A DNA stretch of 64,000 nt from Pseudorhodobacter sp. PARRP1 (GTDB lineage Bacteria; Pseudomonadota; Alphaproteobacteria; Rhodobacterales; Rhodobacteraceae). The translations under genes and the position numbers were made by a program. The notes under the pieces are model-generated. The model was given only the letters and a program-made list of their open reading frames with translations, ran no database searches and was not told where the DNA came from. The stretch covers positions 796,232 through 860,231 of the forward strand of contig NKIU01000001.1 of assembly GCA_002256245.1 (NCBI GenBank). Reading direction: 5' to 3'. Positions 61,506 through 64,000 of the stretch are shown piece by piece (position 1 is the first letter of the stretch; each line of letters opens with the position of its first letter).

Positions 61506-62012
61506 CTAGTGACGGATGGCTGAAGCGGCGACAAACGCGCCCGTGGCTGAAAGCCTGTGAATGAGTGTAAGAGCCGTGCGACCGACATGCCCGGCAACCT
61601 GCACGGCTTCATAGGCAACGTCGGGCGGCAGCATGGTCAGCGCAAAGGCCATCGCATCGTCGCGGTCGCCCGCAGCGGCTGCCGCAACCATCTGCGCGAA
61701 CGCACTTTCATCGCCGCCAAGGCAAGCACATTGCGTGTGGTGGCGCATCATCGGCCTGCGTCCCATCTGCACCATCAGCGTGATCAGATGCGCCAAGGCA
61801 TTCACCTCGTGCGCGGCGCGTTCGGCACCAAAGATCGCGGTGAAATCCTCGGCTATGGCAATGCGTCCGGCTTCACCGTCGCACCACTGCCGCAGCAGCT
61901 GCACCACACCACGCTCCAGCGGCGGCATATCCGCAAGCATCCCAACCGCAGCCGCCCCGCGCACGGGGCTGGCTTCTGTGGTTTCTGACGATTTGAACCA
62001 AGAGTAGCTCAT
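61506..62012 (-). CDS. Unrecognised 168-aa protein leading the imelysin cluster
   Basis: I do not recognise this protein. It has no signal peptide, looks mainly helical, and contains MMRHHTQCACLGGDESAFAQMV (two His and two Cys within nine residues, a possible metal or haem site) and PLERGVVQLLRQWCDG. It is the first gene after an iron-box-like promoter and lies 12 bases before the IrpA-like gene, so it is probably a cytoplasmic partner or sensor for that system. The start at 62012 gives the shortest protein-like reading. Confidence 0.65.
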   Translation of the reverse strand: MSYSWFKSSETTEASPVRGAAAVGMLADMPPLERGVVQLLRQWCDGEAGRIAIAEDFTAIFGAERAAHEVNALAHLITLMVQMGRRPMMRHHTQCACLGGDESAFAQMVAAAAAGDRDDAMAFALTMLPPDVAYEAVQVAGHVGRTALTLIHRLSATGAFVAASAIRH

Positions 62013-62087
62013 GACTTTCCGACCGCCTTTCGCGACTGCATGCTGCAACCTGCGCCCTGCCGACAAGGTTGGGCCTTGGCCTATTAA

Positions 62088-62111
62088 CTGACGGATTTCG
62101 TCGGAATAGTA
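62088..62111 (-). promoter_or_regulatory. Iron-box-like site at the promoter of the imelysin cluster
   Basis: On the minus strand TACTAT (62111-62106), a possible -10, is followed by CCGAC-N7-GTCAG (62104-62088). The hmuR operator has CTGAC-N7-GTCAG at the same place relative to its -10. Confidence 0.5.
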
Positions 62112-62189
62112 AATCTGATTCTTTCTGTCGGCTTATCAGCGCCAAACCCGAACCTTGACCCTTTCCCACCGCTTCGCCAGATTGCCGCC

Positions 62190-63425
62190 ATGACCGAAAC
62201 CCCGCTCTGGCAAAATCGCAACTTCCGGCTGATGTTTGCCTCAGCCGCTGCCACCAACATGGGGGATGGGCTGATCGCCGTAGCCGTGGCATGGCTGGCC
62301 ACGCTTTTGACGCATGATCCGATGCTGATCGGCCTTGTCGCCACCGCCCGCAATCTGCCTTGGTTTTTGTTTGCTTTGCCGGCAGGGGTTATCACCGACC
62401 GCATCGAACATCGCCGCCTGATCGTTGGCGCCGACTGTCTGCGCGTGGCGATCACCCTTGCGCTGCTTGCCCTCGCACTTACAGCCCATCCGGGCACGAT
62501 CCCGGTGCTGGTGATGGCCGCCCTGTCGTTCGTTCTTGGCAGCGCCGAAGTGCTGCGCGACAACACCGCTCAGACGTTCACGCCGTCCGTGGTCGATAAA
62601 CTTCAGCTTGAACAGGCCAATGGCGCGATGTGGAGCGCGGAGAAGCTGACCAGCGAGTTCATTGCTCCACCGCTGGCGGGCTTGCTGATCGGCATTTCGA
62701 TTGCACTCCCCTTCGCCATTCAGGCGGCAATGCTGCTGGCCGCCATCCTGCTGATCGGCAATATCCGCCTGCCCCGGCGGGTGCAGACCGCGCCGCATCT
62801 GCCCCTCCGCGCGGCGCTGCGCGAGGGGATGCTTTGGCTGTGGCGCGATGTTCCGCTGCGCCGCCTCGCTTTCATTCTTGGTGGCTTCAACTTCATCGGC
62901 TACGGCTTTGCGGCGGTGTTGATACTGTATGGCCAGCGCGTGCTGGGCTTGGATGCGGTAGGCTTCGGGCTGTTTCTGACGCTGGCGGCGATCGGCGGCC
63001 TTGCGGCCACGCTGGCAGGCCCGCGCCTGCTGCGCCACATCACACCGCGCACAGCCATCTTGCTGGGCATGGCCGGATTCACCGTCACGGCGCTCATCCT
63101 CGCGCTGAACGCGCCGCTGTGGCTGGTGGCGGTGTTCATGGTGCTGGACGGCTTTTCGGGGATGCTGTGGAACATCGCCCAAGTCAGCTACCGCCAGCGC
63201 CACATCCCTGCACCCCTGCTGGGTCGGGTGAATTCCGCCTTCCGCTTCATCGGCACCGGCCCCGCCGCCTTTGGCGCGTTTACCTTCGGCTGGCTGATCT
63301 CTTGGGCCGGGTCAGGGGCCGACGCTTGGGGCAGCGCAGAGGCCGTCTTGCTGCCCTACTGGGCGGCAGCAGCCATCGGCGGCGCATTGACACTTTATGC
63401 GACACTCCGATTGCATCTCAGATAA
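62190..63425 (+). CDS. MFS transporter
   Basis: A 411-residue major facilitator with about twelve hydrophobic segments. FALPAGVITDRIEHRRLIVGADCLR is the loop-2/3 motif (GxxxDRxxRR type), and LGRVNSAFRFIGTGPAAFGAF lies in the second half; the group resembles enterobactin-exporter-like MFS_3 proteins. Substrate unknown. It is divergent from the iron cluster, with 177 bases between, so iron-linked export is possible. Confidence 0.85.
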   Translation: MTETPLWQNRNFRLMFASAAATNMGDGLIAVAVAWLATLLTHDPMLIGLVATARNLPWFLFALPAGVITDRIEHRRLIVGADCLRVAITLALLALALTAHPGTIPVLVMAALSFVLGSAEVLRDNTAQTFTPSVVDKLQLEQANGAMWSAEKLTSEFIAPPLAGLLIGISIALPFAIQAAMLLAAILLIGNIRLPRRVQTAPHLPLRAALREGMLWLWRDVPLRRLAFILGGFNFIGYGFAAVLILYGQRVLGLDAVGFGLFLTLAAIGGLAATLAGPRLLRHITPRTAILLGMAGFTVTALILALNAPLWLVAVFMVLDGFSGMLWNIAQVSYRQRHIPAPLLGRVNSAFRFIGTGPAAFGAFTFGWLISWAGSGADAWGSAEAVLLPYWAAAAIGGALTLYATLRLHLR

Positions 63426-63495
63426 AAAAGGGCCGGGCACAAGGCCCGGCCAGGTCCAACAGGGAGGTGCTGTGTCATAACCCCGACACAGCAAG
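63424..63495 (-). ncRNA. Candidate small RNA with anti-Shine-Dalgarno-like loop, copy 2
   Basis: Minus strand: a 9-bp stem TGCTGTGTC/GACACAGCA (63468-63493), single-stranded CCTCCCTGTTGGACCT, an 8-bp GGCCGGGC/GCCCGGCC stem (63431-63451) and TTTTTT. The core of 17 bases equals that at 47848-47864. It lies past the truncated regulator gene and convergent to the MFS gene. Confidence 0.6.
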
Positions 63496-63620
63496 GGGAA
63501 CTTTTGGCCGCCGGGCGGGGAGGACGCCGTTTGGCCTGATCCGATAGATAAGCATTCAATCAGGCAACAATAAGACCGGTAAGTGACGAAAACCTTACCA
63601 TTCGCACCCAATCTTCGGCT

Positions 63621-64000
63621 TTAGGCGACCAGCTTGTAGCCACCGTTTTCCGTCACCAGCAGCCGCGCATTGCTTGGATCAGACTCGATCTTCTGCCGCA
63701 AACGGTAGATATGCGTCTCAAGCGTGTGGGTGGTCACACCGGCATTATAGCCCCAGACCTCGTGCAGCAGCACATCGCGCGCCACCACACCTTGTTGCGC
63801 ACGGTAAAGATATTTCAGGATGTTGGTTTCCTTTTCAGTCAACCGCACCTTCTTGTCCTTGGCATCAACCAGCATTTTCTGTGCCGGTTTGAAGGTATAG
63901 GGCCCCATCTGGAACACCGCATCTTCCGATTGTTCATGCGTGCGCAACTGCGCGCGGATACGGGCCAACAGCACCGGAAACTTGAACGGTTTGGTCACAT
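63621..64000 (-). CDS. OmpR/PhoB-type response regulator, C-terminal part (truncated)
   Basis: The last 126 residues of a response regulator; its start is beyond the right edge. It begins at YVTKPFKFPVLLARIRAQLR, where the Lys-Pro belongs to the end of the receiver domain, and continues into a winged-helix domain (LTEKETNILKYLYRAQQGVVARDVLLHEVWGYNAGVTTHTLETHIYRLRQKIE). The GTG at 63998 is internal, not a start. The partner kinase is not in view. Confidence 0.92.
   Translation of the reverse strand, partial: VTKPFKFPVLLARIRAQLRTHEQSEDAVFQMGPYTFKPAQKMLVDAKDKKVRLTEKETNILKYLYRAQQGVVARDVLLHEVWGYNAGVTTHTLETHIYRLRQKIESDPSNARLLVTENGGYKLVA

Noticed and set aside
1-64000. tRNA, rRNA, insertion sequence, prophage or CRISPR
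   Set aside because: No cloverleaf, transposase, integrase, phage structural gene or regularly spaced repeat was found on either strand.

Overview
The window looks like chromosomal core sequence of a GC-rich alphaproteobacterium of the Rhodobacteraceae (Rhodobacter/Tabrizicola/Gemmobacter-like). Evidence: an RpoE-ChrR singlet-oxygen sigma/anti-sigma pair with the exact ChrR zinc ligand spacing, DUF3035 and DUF1674 proteins, an Hmu haem-uptake locus with an iron-box-like operator, and intergenic hairpin repeats of the kind I associate with this family. I found no tRNA, rRNA, insertion sequence, prophage or CRISPR array.

Layout. 0-3.3 kb: a zinc-finger protein, LolA-like carrier, lipoprotein transglycosylase, HspQ and a STAS/HATPase partner-switch pair. 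3.4-8.1 kb: a tightly packed plus-strand run (gamma-glutamyltransferase, free-Met-R-sulfoxide reductase, GFA enzyme, LysE exporter, homocysteine methyltransferase, RluA). 8.1-15.3 kb: FMN glutamate-synthase-like protein, Old-Yellow-Enzyme/FAD oxidoreductase, aldehyde dehydrogenase, 1-Cys peroxiredoxin and RgpF-like protein. 15.4-18.7 kb: pnp and rpsO, separated by a Fic/Doc-type toxin-antitoxin pair. 19-26 kb: RTX protein, DUF1643, truB, a DUF2233 protein, rbfA, dapB, an SDHAF4-like 56-residue protein and rsmB. 26-30.2 kb: a sigma-E island with divergent matching promoters. 30.2-43.4 kb: a long minus-strand run (HutD, rmuC, mutL, two M16 peptidase subunits, DUF3035, lspA, purH, heparinase-like, two saccharopine dehydrogenases). 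43.5-46.9 kb: an unusual SGNH plus clan GH-A-like fusion protein overlapping a GT2 glycosyltransferase. 47-56.5 kb: xth and a complete haem-uptake system (hemP, hmuSTUV, divergent hmuR-exbB-exbD-tonB). 56.5-62 kb: a five-gene imelysin/di-haem cluster behind an iron-box-like site. 62-64 kb: an MFS transporter, a candidate sRNA and a truncated OmpR-type regulator.

How it fits together. From 47 to 62 kb the window is an iron region: haem crosses the outer membrane by HmuR energised by ExbBD-TonB, is passed through HmuT-HmuU-HmuV and handled by HmuS, while the adjacent imelysin/di-haem cluster probably serves a second, poorly characterised periplasmic iron function. Both share a CYGAC-N7-GTCRG site just downstream of a putative -10 box. 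The points most worth checking are this imelysin cluster with its unrecognised leading gene, the SGNH/GH-A/GT2 pair, a toxin-antitoxin module lodged between rpsO and pnp, two 3'-end hairpins with compensatory base changes, and two copies of a terminator-bearing RNA element with an anti-Shine-Dalgarno-like single-stranded stretch.
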